Shown piece after piece: positions 1-10,239 of a stretch of DNA of 64,000 nucleotides. Origin of the DNA: Molanna angustata (taxonomy: Eukaryota; Arthropoda; Insecta; Trichoptera; Molannidae); contig OY754970.1 in assembly GCA_963576475.1 (NCBI GenBank), positions 35,032,619 through 35,096,618 on the forward strand, in the 5' to 3' direction. The notes beneath the pieces were generated by a model. It had not been told where the DNA came from and made no database searches. It saw only the letters and a list, made by a program, of their open reading frames with translations. A program made the position numbers and the translations under genes. Every line of letters begins with the position of its first letter. Position 1 is the stretch's first letter.

Positions 1-828
1 ATTGTTTTGCTACATGCGCCGGGGGAAGGGTGGGTTATGCCAGAGAAATCTCGAAGTAATTGTCACTCGGTCTGCGAAGCTTAGCAAACATTAAGACAGG
101 TGGAAGATGTAGCAGAACGATGCAGTTAATTGCAGCGAGTCTACCCTGTCAAAATAATATAACTGGCTTCACAGTTCACAGTGACAATGGAAACCTGCGA
201 GCGCAGTCGTCATACTGACTTGTGTCTCGCTAGATACTACCAACTGCTTTTGGACAGAAACTACGATTCCAAATCAAGCAGGGTTCACGCCTTGGAGTAT
301 TTATTTTTCTCTGAAACAACATTTTTTTCTGCAACGGACGTCAAAATTATTCAAAAAAGTTAAAGTCACTATCACTATTTCTATGCATTTTCATAAAGAT
401 AAAATTAGTCATATTACACCGCAACACAATAATTACGAGACGACACATAACTGAATCTTTTCATGACTCCAAAGTCAAACACGATATTTGGACATAGACA
501 TTACTTCTATTTAGCTCCAAAATTGTTTAATATGATAAAAAAGAAATAAAATACACAAAGTTGATGAAACATTTGAAACTTAAGAAAAAAAATATACTGC
601 GGAAACATGATCAAATAACAATAGCTTAAATTTTTATTTTATTATAGGTATGATATTAAAAAAAAAAACAAGTTTAAAATATTTTTTCTGCGACATATTT
701 TTTTGCCTACTTGGAACAGGTTTAGCCTAGTTAGGTGTTTTATACAGTATTTGTTTTTTTTATATATTTACTGTTTGTAGATATTATGTACTTTGATTTT
801 CAATAATAAAAAAAACTATCGCTGGGTC
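1..828. other. AT-rich sequence without recognisable gene
   Basis: A short open frame at 181-363 (60 codons) has no recognisable domain and is probably chance. The first 180 bases are less AT-rich than the rest but match nothing I know. Below that the sequence is A/T runs. Confidence 0.5.
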
Positions 829-1309
829 TGCTGTGATGTACCGTCACTTCATCCAATGTTTTCTATAATCATCCTTTTTCGGTGTCCCGTAAAAACCAGA
901 TAATCGAACATACAACAGATGAACTAACATCTCAATGAGTTTCACCATCCATTATGAATATAATGCGATTTTAGTAAGACGAAATTGCACTGAATAAATA
1001 ATATGACAACCGAACTAGCTACCTGCTTTGTAGCCATTTTTTTGTTATCATTAATAAAGATTTATCTATTTATGACTATAGTGTTTTACTGTGCGCACAA
1101 AACATTTGGTTGCACAATATTAAATATTTTGTAGTCACTTTAGTTCGGTTAATTTTAACAAGAAATTTTGTTACTATTATCATTTTTTTCAGTGTGGTGT
1201 TTTGTGATACATGCGCGTGTCGTGATTACTTTAATGATGTAATGCACAACCGCACACCTGTCGATGGTAACCCCACATCGTGGGATATGCAATAATGGTA
1301 CGAATGAAT
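829..1309 (+). mobile_element. SINE-like repeat with RTE-type 3' end, degenerate and interrupted
   Basis: The 5' part (829-995, from GCTGTGATGTACCG through GGTGTCCCGTAA to the CACCATCCATTATGAATATA block) and the 3' part (about 1205-1309, CGCACACCTGTCGATGGTAACCC to GATATGCAATAATGGTACGAATGAA) both align with the cleaner copy at 59046-59341. About 200 bp of foreign AT-rich sequence lies between them. Other copies in the window are at 9803, 10949, 20514, 33578, 50176 and 59046. No coding capacity. Confidence 0.6.
1008..1150. repeat. possible small inverted-repeat insertion (MITE-like)
   Basis: AACCGAACTA at 1008-1017 is repeated in inverted form (TAGTTCGGTT) at 1141-1150. It sits inside the interrupted SINE-like repeat, so it may be the interrupting element. 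The terminal repeats are only 10 bp and I see no clear target duplication. Confidence 0.25.
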
Positions 1310-1631
1310 AATATAATGAAATATATTTGTTACCCACATATTTTGAATAGTATAAATGTCTGAGCATCCTCGATTGTTCATATCATACTAGGAAACACCA
1401 ATCGAGACTTGAAACCATCGTAGCACTAAATATGAATTGATTATTTCAATTCATATTTTTAAAAAAATTAAAAATGTTGTTTCTCTTTTCAAATGTCTGA
1501 GTTTTTAAGAGATTCTTCAATTGGTTTCGAAAACTGAAGCGAAATCATTTTGAGTTATGTACGTTAGTTGACTATTCTATTTCATGCAAAGTTTTGTTAA
1601 TAGAAATGAGAATTTTACAATATGAATTACT

Positions 1632-1833
1632 TTATACTAGGTATAAATGAAAACACTAATTAGTTTTAGTTTCACTATATAATTTTAACACTGGCACTGA
1701 CCGGTATCGATCTGAAGATCATCGTCAGAGTGCACTCTGACGATGATCTTCAGATCGATACCGGTCAGTGCCAGTGTTAAAATTATATAGTGAAACTAAA
1801 ACTAATTAGTGTTTTCATTTATACCTAGTATAA
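1632..1833. repeat. 202-bp perfect palindrome with hammerhead-like core
   Basis: Every base from 1632 to 1732 pairs with 1833 down to 1733, with no spacer (centre TG|CA). Each arm carries ACCGGTAT, GATC and CTGACGA motifs. In the right arm CTGACGA (1737-1743) is followed by GATC-TTCA-GATC, then GATA and CCGGTC (to 1766). This order resembles a hammerhead ribozyme core with GATA where GAAA is expected. A related arrangement occurs at 35302-35335. No flanking duplication is seen. Confidence 0.8.
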
Positions 1834-1997
1834 TGGAGTTTCACCACGAATTATCCGTCGACAAAATTAACAAATTACTTTATGTTCCAAATTATACCTT
1901 TTATTTAAATGTCTATACCTTCTACTATCAGGATAATATCAATAAAATATTAAAAAAAAAAACAAAAATGTATAATTATATCGAAGTGCAATCGATT

Positions 1998-2260
1998 AAG
2001 TTGTTTATTGGTTGCTTTTTCATTGCTATAATGTGTTTACTCTATTATTGCATATTTGTTTGTTGACCTATTAAGATTTATTGATTGCTTTATTTTTTCA
2101 TTGCTATAATGTGTTAACTTTTTATTTGTATTAGGTATATTATTTCATACTGATTTGTTTGTTGACCTATGATTTGTTTATTGGTTTCTTTATGTATTTT
2201 TTTTCATTGCTATGACGTGTTAACATATTTATTTGTTTATTGATTGCTTTCTAATTTTTA
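1998..2260. repeat. degenerate tandem repeat (CATTGCTATAATGTGTT blocks)
   Basis: The phrase CATTGCTATAATGTGTT recurs at about 2021, 2099 and (as CATTGCTATGACGTGTT) 2205, each time near TTGTTTATTG and TTTGTTGACCTAT. Spacing is irregular (about 78 and 106 bp). A preceding open frame at 1809-2066 overlaps it and shows no known domain. Confidence 0.5.
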
Positions 2261-2284
2261 ATTTACTTTATTCATTACTTACTA

Positions 2285-2519
2285 TGTCTGCCTTCGTGGC
2301 TCAGTTGGTTAGGTATCTGACTGCTGATCCAATGGTCCCGGGTTTGATTCCCGGTGGAGACACAGTTTTTAATTAGGTTTTCAGTCTGGATCTGTGAGAC
2401 GATTAATATCGTAAGTCTCCAGAATGTGGCAAATTGTTATTGGGTGCGTGTTAAATAATTATTTGACATAGTACCTGTTAGTTGCCCGAGAAGCTACATA
2501 AAATAAATAAATAAATAAT
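2285..2519 (+). mobile_element. tRNA-derived SINE, complete copy
   Basis: The head looks like a tRNA: an A-box-like TGGCTCAGTTGG and a B-box-like GGTTTGATTCCC, together an internal RNA polymerase III promoter. A shared tRNA-unrelated body follows (GGATCTGTGAGACGATTAA, TTGTTATTGGGTGCGTG, CCTGTTAGTTGCCCGAGAAG) and an AAATA-type tail. Related copies lie at 28440-28661 (+), 28884-29115 (-), 52478-52575 (- partial) and 54467-54826 (+ modified). By alignment the anticodon loop reads CTGCTGA, but the parent tRNA cannot be named safely. Confidence 0.85.
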
Positions 2520-3200
2520 TCTTACTTTTTATTTCAATATTACAATCATGCAGCTTGAAGTGGACTAGTTATTAAAATTGTGATAAAATTGTCTGTCTTA
2601 AAACAGGAATTACTCCTAGTTAGATAGACAAAAATTTATCGGAGGAACTAAAAAACATGGTACTTCCCAACAACTTTTTTATTTTAATTTATTATATTTT
2701 ATATACTTTAAATTATAAATTACATGTTCAACAACTATAAGTTCCTGTATGTATTTTATTATGGAAAAATAAATTTATTATTATTATTATTGCCAATCAA
2801 TTGAGGAGATTGGGTAATAGATTCGTCGTTTGTAGGATTACCACGTCATTTTTATCTTATTTTGTTATTTAGATCGGTAGATGTCACCCCTGTGTAGCAA
2901 AGTGTCACAAGTGCAGGGCTGGTGGCAAGCGAAATGATGTCTGCCATCGAGAACAATATGGCGTCAGTTAGTGTGTCACTTAGCGCCCAAGACGCCAGAT
3001 GAGATGGCTGGTAGGAAGACACATCCACCCCCTCCCCATCTCATCTAAACACAACCTCTACCTATTAATAGACATTATCATTAATCGACAATTTTATTGT
3101 AATTAATTTTTGAAAAACTCAATTATATGTATGTATTCATTTTTCACCAATATGTAAGATATATATTGTATAAGCGACGTTTTATGATTCAGAATCATTT
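2520..3200. other. no gene; GC-richer unassigned block at 2875-3060
   Basis: A block of about 180 bp (2875-3060) is clearly richer in G and C than its surroundings and contains GACGCCAGATGAGATGG and CCACCCCCTCCCC. It may be an old repeat end, but no other copy was noticed here. The remainder is AT-rich with an ATT microsatellite near 2777-2791. Confidence 0.4.
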
Positions 3201-3390
3201 CAGGAGGGCAATTCTGGTCCTACCAGCGAAATCACAACCCTCACGATAACCCAGATCACGGATATAATTATCATATGGATTTCTATGACATCTAAAGATA
3301 TTATAGAACTCCATATAATAATTATATCCATGATAATGGGTAATCGTGAGAGTTTTGATTTCGCTGGTTGGACCAGACTTGCCCCCCCTG
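3201..3390. mobile_element. palindromic MITE, copy 1
   Basis: It starts CAGGAGGGCAATTCTGG and ends with the inverted form, CCAGACTTGCCCCCCCTG. The whole element is nearly palindromic around a central ATCTAAAGATAT. Internal marks shared by the family are CGAAATC near the ends, TTACCCAT-type blocks and GGAGTTCTATAA. Other copies are at 3388-3564, 9343-9406 (partial), 12948-13131 and 52025-52212. It has no coding capacity and could fold into one hairpin if transcribed. Confidence 0.8.
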
Positions 3391-3564
3391 GTCAACCGGC
3401 GAAATCAAAACCATCCATGTTTACCCATATCAAGGAAATAATTATGTTATGGAGTTCTATAATATCTTAAGATGTTATAGAACTCCATATAATAATTATA
3501 TCCATGATAATGGGTAAACATGGATGGTTTTTTTCTCCGTTCGTTGACCAGGCTTGCCCCCCAG
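3388..3564. mobile_element. palindromic MITE, copy 2, abutting copy 1
   Basis: Same family as the neighbouring element, directly joined to it with about three bases shared. The left terminal GGGGGGCAAGTCT is missing, so this copy either inserted into the end of copy 1 or arose by unequal exchange. The right end reads CCAGGCTTGCCCCCCAG. It is palindromic around ATCTTAAGAT at about 3465-3474. Confidence 0.75.
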
Positions 3565-3859
3565 GTGCGATAATAGCAAGTTTGGCTCTGTATTGCTCTA
3601 CAAAACACAGCCAGTTTTTATTTCAGTAGATGAATATGCTTTCGGCACCGCAAAAATACATTTTATTTATTTATTTGACTTCATGTACTTTATTATGTGT
3701 ATAATGGCTGGTTTGTTGCCATAAGACAATTTTATCCAACCAATCAAATCAACGTGAGGCTACACATTGCGAAGTTATGGCATATTAAATTTATAATAAA
3801 AAAACAAATAGAAAGATAACCATGTAACATTATTAAATGTACATAAAGCTTCGTGGTTA

Positions 3860-4108
3860 GGTGGTGTACGTGTGTTCCCCTTTTCCTACTTTCCTACTCC
3901 CTTCCTCAAAACTACTTCTTTTTGTAAATATAATAACGATAATGCTTGTAAAGTTAATTGGTTCACATGTCATAATATGTATGTTAGTAAAATAAGTAAA
4001 TGTAACTGTCTGTTTACATAATAAATAAAAAATAAAAATAAATACACAGCAACAAAGAAAGGAAGGGGATAGAGGAGAAAGAGAGGACGAAGAGGGAAGG
4101 GAGGGCAA
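3860..4108 (-). other. probable 3' UTR of a LINE fragment
   Basis: It lies directly 3' (minus sense) of the reverse-transcriptase C-terminal fragment at 4109-4330. It is pyrimidine-rich after the stop codon, like the sequence after the stop of the related element at 27379, then becomes AT-rich. Open frames here are low-complexity. Confidence 0.4.
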
Positions 4109-4330
4109 TTAAAAGTTATTAGTGAGGTTTAACAGCTTTAGTCGTTTTTCAAAAAGTTGAATCGATTGAGACGTCGTAATATCATCACTTAAGGTGTTCC
4201 ATAGTCTTGCTGATTTTATTTGAAAAGTGGAACTGAGGAATTCAGTAGATTGAATGGGAATAGCTAGTATGGTACGATCAGCAGATCGAAGAGGCATACC
4301 GTGATTTGACAAGAAAATAAATTTTATGAT
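4109..4330 (-). pseudogene. LINE reverse transcriptase, C-terminal fragment
   Basis: Minus-strand codons read LSNHGMPLRSADRT, then IPIQSTEFLSSTFQ and SARLWNTLSDDI before a stop at 4109. This matches the C-terminus of the well-preserved LINE at 25058-27379 (LSNHGLLLRSAERT, SARLWNSLSPDI). Only about 70 codons survive, typical of the heavy 5' truncation left by target-primed reverse transcription. Sequence upstream of 4330 does not continue the match. Inactive relic of the same CR1/Jockey-like family. Confidence 0.85.
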
Positions 4331-4789
4331 TATAATAAGACAACTTACATTACAACAGCATTTATAATAAGCCATTTTTGGAATATGTCTGCATTTTTTT
4401 AAAAGGATATATTCTCTATGACATAGATTTTGGACGTGCTCAATGTTCATTCGGTTGGACATTTGTTGTGTTATTTGGGCATGTGTTATTCAAGAAATAA
4501 AACACCTTAAGGTAAACCAAGATTCACACAAACTGAATTAATTCATGGTTTTTGCTTTGAATACGAAATTAGATTGTGTGTCAAAAATATACATTGAAAA
4601 TAAATTCCAAAAACCGCATTAAACAAAAATGTCATTAAATTTATAAAAAATAAACCAATTCAGTAAAAACCACGTAATTTTTAGTGCACGACGTTTAATC
4701 ACGGTTTTAAATAGCTTATTAATAAAAAATACAGCAGATTTTATGTTTACTAAAGTTAAATTAAATTATTGACCTTTATATATTGTATA

Positions 4790-5160
4790 TACTATATGAT
4801 GTTTAAGGCTCTGAACGACTTGGATCCACACTACATTCAAGAACTATGTCAAAAGAATGTTCCATCAGAGAGACAGCTTACATTGAGAACATCTGAATCA
4901 CAAAGTGCCAACTCTTTAAAAGAATTGGACAGAGTCAATAAGGCGGCTTACAGTGTGAACGGGCCTTTAAATGGAATAAATTACCCCTTTACATACGCAG
5001 AGCTCAGAGCATTGACACCAATTGACACCTTCGGTAGACTTTTTAAGACTGCCTTGTTTCGTAGAGCCAACAAATAAACTACAGCGCCCTTGCAGCGATC
5101 TTACATCAATAAACGGCACTTCACAAATTCTTTATTATTATTATAAAACTATAAAATATC
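4790..5160 (+). pseudogene. LINE (L2/CR1-like) C-terminal fragment with ATT tail
   Basis: The plus frame from about 4799 to 5077 reads MFKALNDLDPHYIQELC, RQLTLRTSESQ, KAAYSVNGPLNGI and FKTALFRRA before a stop. This follows the usual end of L2/CR1-type LINE proteins: a run of basic residues, a region like AFSVAGPRLWN, then a final FKxxLKTxLF helix. The key tryptophan in the xLWN position is lost. Downstream an AATAAA-like stretch and ATT repeats (5128-5147) form the 3' end. Truncated and inactive. Confidence 0.7.
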
Positions 5161-5197
5161 AGTATAATAAAATATAACCGATTTTCAATAAATAACT

Positions 5198-5623
5198 ATG
5201 ATTGGATGTCATAAAAGATTTTTTTTTATAAATTATTTCGAACCTCCATTATTTTTAACAATTCAAAAACTGACGGAGACAAGATTCGTTCGAAAAGAGC
5301 CAAGTCTCGCTATTTTGAGCAATTTATTCGGAAAAACCTTTATTAGAAACGGTACTGCTGAACTTCGTCCCCTCACAGGTAGCATTGACGAGTCGATTTT
5401 TTTTCAATGTGCACATTATATCGAGCAGAAAATTAGAATTTACCTCTGTGCAAAAAGTAAATTCACCTGCAGTCAAATAAAACCACCCTTGCTGACAAAC
5501 ATAGCTATATATATCCGGGTCCAATGGCTCTTGTTAAACTTTTTTAACACCCTACTCCCACAAGGGTTTTACACATTAAAATTTACAATAGCACGTACTC
5601 ACAAGTGTAAAAAATTTAAATAA
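5198..5623 (+). CDS. unrecognised 141-codon open frame
   Basis: It has an ATG start at 5198 and no internal stop. I recognise no domain. The protein is rich in F, I, L, K and T as expected from AT-rich DNA, has no clear signal peptide and no repeat, and neighbours are transposon relics. A chance open frame or a decayed element fragment is more likely than a host gene. The length is unusual for random sequence of this composition, which is the only reason to list it. Confidence 0.12.
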   Translation: MIGCHKRFFFINYFEPPLFLTIQKLTETRFVRKEPSLAILSNLFGKTFIRNGTAELRPLTGSIDESIFFQCAHYIEQKIRIYLCAKSKFTCSQIKPPLLTNIAIYIRVQWLLLNFFNTLLPQGFYTLKFTIARTHKCKKFK

Positions 5624-6605
5624 TGCTAGGAAGAGCTAGATTAATGATTCAATATAATTGTTTTTTTTTATTGTTAAATAATAAAAGAACATAATATATT
5701 ACAAAAAAAAATAATGTTTCTGAGTCACGCAAAGTCTAATTTCTAGACTTGTCGGCGTGTTCTCAAGACAATATCTAAGTATATTCTAATAATAACAAAC
5801 AACATTAGGTACAGTAAAAAAAAACACACAAAGATGGTCTCCCAAACATACATTCCTTCATAAGTTACAAAACTTATCTATTAATTATTATATAAATGAA
5901 ATGAAAAAAAAAATCGTTTGAGATCTGTTTATTAGATATAAAGCCACACCTCAATTACCATTCCTCGACAAGTCTTTTTACATTATTATTAAAATGAAAC
6001 ACTGTGTTTGGATTCTACAATACATTTTATACTTATGCCGATAGCTACTTCGCCTTACTAGGGCATTATCAAGACTCTTTTTACATTGTTTTTGCTTTTG
6101 CATTTCTTAATAGATGCCGGCATCATATTAAGCAATTTAGGTATATTATATTCTAATGTTCTCTTACCGCATTAATTATTATATTTTAACTACATATCCG
6201 TCGTTAAAGTTAAATCTAGTGTAATGCGTGTGTTGCGGTCTGTCTTTATATTCGTCCTTTAAAAACTGGTCAAGGATTGTTCTTTCCCAAAACAAGCCTT
6301 TGGCAGATAAAACATTCAATTTTTTAAAATAAAGTGAGATATTATTATGCGCCGCGGTATACAATCATTTTTTTAACAAGTAATTTCAGAATTGATTTTT
6401 GTTAACTTAACTTGTGCTCCAGGATTAATTTATTTATTTATTAGTGGGTGTATATATTTTATATTTATTTTTGTTTCAACATTTTTCATAGCCACTATGT
6501 TCAACGATTTCTTTTTACCACTTTGACCGATTTCGATGATTCTTTTTTCATCAGAAAGGGGATATCTTCCGATTGGGCTCATTTCAATCTGGCCAAGATT
6601 TGATT
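5624..6605. other. no gene recognised
   Basis: AT-rich sequence. A minus-strand open frame at 6179-6364 (about 60 codons) contains no motif I know. The last dozen bases, 6594-6605, are the left target duplication of the composite element that follows. Confidence 0.4.
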
Positions 6606-7345
6606 CAAATATTTTTATTATTGCATATGCGCAAACATTGGATTTTTTTTCCTGTCGGGAGTCAAAGATATTTTTTAACAGATTTTTAATTATCTCAATA
6701 GAGACGAAGTTGGAATATTTACTGTAGGAGAACCGGGAAATCAAGGCACCTACAGGGCTTACGACCTGTCATCGGCTGGTTTACGTGATCACTTTATGCG
6801 CTTGCGCAACGTTCACCAATTATGCCTTTTAATGAGATCCCTATCAATTCAATTTTGAAAGTTCTATATATTGTAATACTGTAATTCTTTTCGCTTGAAA
6901 ATAAATTCCTTATTTTCAAGCGAAAAGAATTACAGTATTACAATATATAGAACTTTCAAAATTGAATTGATAGGGATCTCATTAAAAGGCATAATTGGTG
7001 AACGTTGCGCAAGCGCATAAAGTGATCACGTAAACCAGCCGATGACAGGTCGTAAGCCCTGTAGGTGCCTTGATTTCCCGGTTCTCCTACAGAGGTTCTC
7101 CTATAAATTCCTTATTTTCAAGCGAAAAGAATTACAGTATTACAATATATAGAACTTTCAAAATTGAATTGATAGGGATCTCATTAAAAGGCATAATTGG
7201 TGAACGTTGCGCAAGCGCATAAAGTGATCACGTAAACCAGCCGATGACAGGTCGTAAGCCCTGTAGGTGCCTTGATTTCCCGGTTCTCCTACAATAAATA
7301 TTCCAACTTCGTCTCTATTGAGATAATTAAAAATCTGTTAAAAAA
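6606..7345. mobile_element. composite foldback element, copy A
   Basis: It is flanked by a 12-bp direct repeat CAAGATTTGATT (6594-6605 and 7346-7357). The left end reads CAAATATTTTTATTATTGC, GCATATGCGCAAAC and CCTGTCGGGAGTCAAAG. Then come inner inverted repeats starting TTAACAGATTTTTAATT and containing GAGACGAAGTTGGAATATT (6675 onward), whose mirror ends the element at CTGTTAAAAAA. Inside are three copies of a roughly 185-bp core, the first inverted to the other two. Related copies are at 14203-14618, 44901-45496 and 46070-46573. No open frame resembling a transposase. Confidence 0.8.
6723..7091. repeat. 369-bp palindrome (182-bp arms, 5-nt spacer)
   Basis: TGTAGGAGAACCGGG at 6723 is mirrored by CCCGGTTCTCCTACA ending at 7091. 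Reading inward the arms match as far as CTTGAAAATAA / TTATTTTCAAG around the spacer ATTCC (6905-6909). The right arm is then repeated directly at about 7103-7294 (offset 202 bp). Arms this similar imply a very recent rearrangement or an assembly artefact. Confidence 0.85.
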
Positions 7346-7357
7346 CAAGATTTGATT

Positions 7358-8017
7358 ATTGGATTCATGAGAAATTCATCAATTTTTTCAACTCGACGCA
7401 CTATTCTAAGGCGGTGCTTATTTGAAAACTTTTACCTTCAAATAATGATTCTTAATTATACACAATAGATCAAAACATGGTCGCCGTGCGGGTCTTGTAG
7501 GTCTCACTCCCAACTAATAAGGTTCTTCATTTAAATGCACAATTCTCAAATCGTCGTTTTTTATTAATGTGTCGTTCTAATGATATTCGCTATGTGCATA
7601 TTCTTGAAAGTATATAAGGAGATATTGTGTACTAAATAATTTTCTTACGGCTTCAAGAAATGCATGTTATAAGTCATATGGGTGCGGTGCAGCCAGCAGC
7701 TTATCACAACTCCTTGTAGGAGAATAATCACTAGTGTGTCCAGCGTTCATATTCTCTTTATTCATTACGATGTCGCTATGCATATCGATATTGCGATAAT
7801 ATCAATGCTAAGTGACTTAACTACAAGAAATAAAGCTATAATTTAAAATTACACAGAAATAATAATGAACGAGTTTGGAAACACTCAGAAGACAATTTTT
7901 TTTTTCAAAAAGTAAAGAACATGTTAATCAGAACGTACAATAAATAAACGCATTTAAAAGAAAAAGTATGCGTATAATAAAATGCCCTTATACATACAAC
8001 ATAATTGACAATACATA
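7358..8017. other. no gene recognised
   Basis: AT-rich sequence after the right target duplication of the foldback element. No open frame, repeat family member or RNA gene is supported. Confidence 0.4.
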
Positions 8018-8245
8018 ATAGCACAGGCTGTGCCTAAAGAGGGGGCTGGTAACAAAAATGCAAATAAAAAGTCACAGTTAAAAAAAAAACCTAAAATCAT
8101 TAGTTTTTTGCAGTCGACAATTTTGACTTGTAATTGTTTTGTAGTGAACGACTATTATTCTTCTACAATTATAAGGCCTTCACGTTGGGATAGTTGGAAT
8201 AGATTGCATTGTAGCAAAAAATGACAAATTTTATTGATAAACCCA
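8018..8245 (+). mobile_element. LINE 3' UTR relics
   Basis: The stretch 8018-8100 (AGCACAGGCTGTGCCTAAAG, AGGGGGCTGGTAACAAAAAT) matches, on the opposite strand, the 3' UTR of the LINE fragment at 47215-48573 (near 47470-47520). At 8190-8220 GGATAGTTGGAATAGATTGC then GTAGCAAAAAATGAC is a weak copy of the 3'-end hairpin seen at 8579 and 27550. No coding part remains; a 64-codon open frame here is incidental. Confidence 0.5.
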
Positions 8246-8559
8246 TAAATTTCTGATTTTGGCATTTAATGATATTATTTAACATGACTTGATATGATCC
8301 AAAAAAGCTTTTCTTAAAAAAGTAATGAATTACATATTTTATTAACTATTTCATATAGATACATACTCAAAACCTATATTTTATAATGTAATTAAATCAG
8401 ACTTTCTGATTGGCTTATTTTATATACCTATACATATTTATAATTAAACATAAAATATTGTACCTATATATAGCTGTTAAGTTTCCTAATAAATAAAAAA
8501 ATAGATATATCTTAACTATGAAAATAAAAATTGTTAAGACAGGGAAAACCGTCAAATCA

Positions 8560-8612
8560 TAAAAAAATACTTGAATCGGTTGGAAGAGATTGCCTTGTGG
8601 CAATAAATAAAA
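8560..8612 (+). mobile_element. LINE 3'-end tail with hairpin
   Basis: CGGTTGGAAGAGATTGCC, TTGT, GGCAATAAATAAAAC is the same 3' terminus as the long LINE ending near 27655. The ATTGCC/GGCAAT stem with a 4-base loop followed by an A-rich tail is the part retained. It represents an extremely short insertion. Confidence 0.55.
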
Positions 8613-9342
8613 CAAAATATCGATAATGAAAAATAATTCAGTTTTTTTATACATTGCGTTATATTGTACATTTTCGTTCAGTGCTTACTTGCCACATCGC
8701 TATGGACAATCTAAAGAAAGAGAATTTAATCGCAGGTATAATATAATAATGGTCCACCAGACACAACTTGACAATGACTGAACGAATCTAAGAGCATGAC
8801 TTATGTCTGCCAAGTCTCATAAACACAGACAGGATTCAGTTTCATCATATGTCGCGTGGCAAAAGGTACCGACAGATCGCATGGCGCTACCGAGCGGTAG
8901 ATTACGATGACTGATACCTTTCTATCAAAAGGCCGGCGTTGCAGGATCGCGTTTGAGGGGTCGGGGACCGAGAAATGTACGGAGGTGGTTGTACAGAGCG
9001 CAGAGTTGAGTCGCCCGCGGATCCATCATGCTGGACAGCTGCCGGATCGTGTGACGTGACCCGTCTGAGACAAAACGAAGAAATGGCGATTGACTTATTT
9101 TTGAAAATAACAAAAAAAAAACATACCGAAGCTAGATTTTTAAATTGAAAATTTTATCACCTCAATCAATGAGAAATGGCACTACATATAGAAAATATAG
9201 AGAATATTATGGTGAAGATATTAAAATATCTACTCACCTTCTATCTACTACCTTTTTAGTTGAATTATTGACAATCTCTGAATGCTATTTTATGAAGTAA
9301 GTATCTACATTTATTTTTAAAAATCAAAAATCCTTGGTCATC
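8613..9342. other. no gene; GC-rich block 8860-9121 ending in an A-run
   Basis: The block from about 8860 to 9108 is far less AT-rich than its neighbours and ends in AAAAAAAAAA at 9111-9120, which looks like a retroposed fragment in plus orientation. A minus open frame at 8925-9113 contains MMDPRATQLCALYNHLRTF, which I do not recognise. Its origin is unknown. Confidence 0.3.
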
Positions 9343-9406
9343 AGGCAGAATCAAAACCATCCGTGTTTATTCATATGATGGATGATAAAATGGAGTTCTA
9401 TAATAA
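9343..9406. mobile_element. partial palindromic MITE
   Basis: GGCAGAATCAAAACCATCC, GTGTTTATTCATATGATGG and ATGGAGTTCTATAATA are one half of the MITE family found complete at 52025-52212. The other arm is missing. Short non-coding relic. Confidence 0.6.
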
Positions 9407-9802
9407 CAATGTTGTGTATTGTCTCACCGATGGGTTTATTGGAATTTCCACAGGGACATCTTTAATTTTTGGGAAGGGCTTTGACGGTTTATGTGTAGCC
9501 CCAATTTTAAAACGCCAAGTCTCATGGCATAATCTTTGCCCGGCGGATTTCTTGGTCCATTTTTTATGACACATTAGTACTGTAGTTCAATCAGAAGTTC
9601 CATCCAGTTTGATCACTACTTCGAATGAGCCAACGATGTCCAGTGGTGTATTAGGGTCCTCTTTGGTTCTTTCATTTGCTTAGAACAAAGCTTTCCTGTG
9701 ATATAAGATACAGTTTACACCCGAATCTATCGGCATTTGCAATTTTACCCCTCCAAAGTCACATGCAATTATAGCATCATTCATATTAAATATGTAATGC
9801 AC

Positions 9803-10002
9803 ATAACATATGACATAGTTCAGCAATGAGGTTCACCACCCATTCTGAATGTAGGTGCCTTTTTAGGTGAGACGAGACTGGTGTGTGGGTATACATAGAT
9901 GTGTTGTTCTCCCTTTTATAAGGCAATGCACACCCGCACACCTTTCGCTGGTTACCCCACATTTTGGGATATGCCGTGATGGTATGAATGAATGAATGAA
10001 TA
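9803..10002 (+). mobile_element. SINE-like repeat with RTE-type end, 5'-truncated
   Basis: From GACATAGTTCAGCAATGAGG through GAGACGAGACTGGTGTGTGG and GCACACCTTTCGCTGGTTAC to CGTGATGGTATGAATGAATG it follows the 59046-59341 copy closely. The GAAT repeat is the 3' tail. No coding capacity. Confidence 0.8.
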
Positions 10003-10239
10003 TGTCCTTATAGCAAGTAATTACATACACATCCTCATACATTCTTTAAATTAAGAATAGATGTTTGTGCTATAAGCGAACGCAATCGGTCGTGGCATGA
10101 TTCAAACTCGCGACCACAGGATTTTTTTAAATTCAAAGATGTACCTTTTGAAGGTTTTGGGGAAAAGATTTTCAAATGTTACTGTTGGGTCTACAATATA
10201 TAGACTTTTAACAAAAATGATATCAAGATCGAGTCAATC

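Noticed and set aside
181..363. 60-codon open frame near the window start
   Set aside because: No domain, short, and composition like its surroundings; chance is the simplest explanation.
1008..1150. Assignment of the AACCGAACTA inverted repeat to the AACCGAAC cluster at 41920-42010
   Set aside because: Only the short motif is shared; surrounding sequence does not align.
2285..2360. tRNA-like sequence with A and B boxes, considered as a tRNA gene
   Set aside because: It is followed by the body and tail shared with several other copies, so it is a SINE head.
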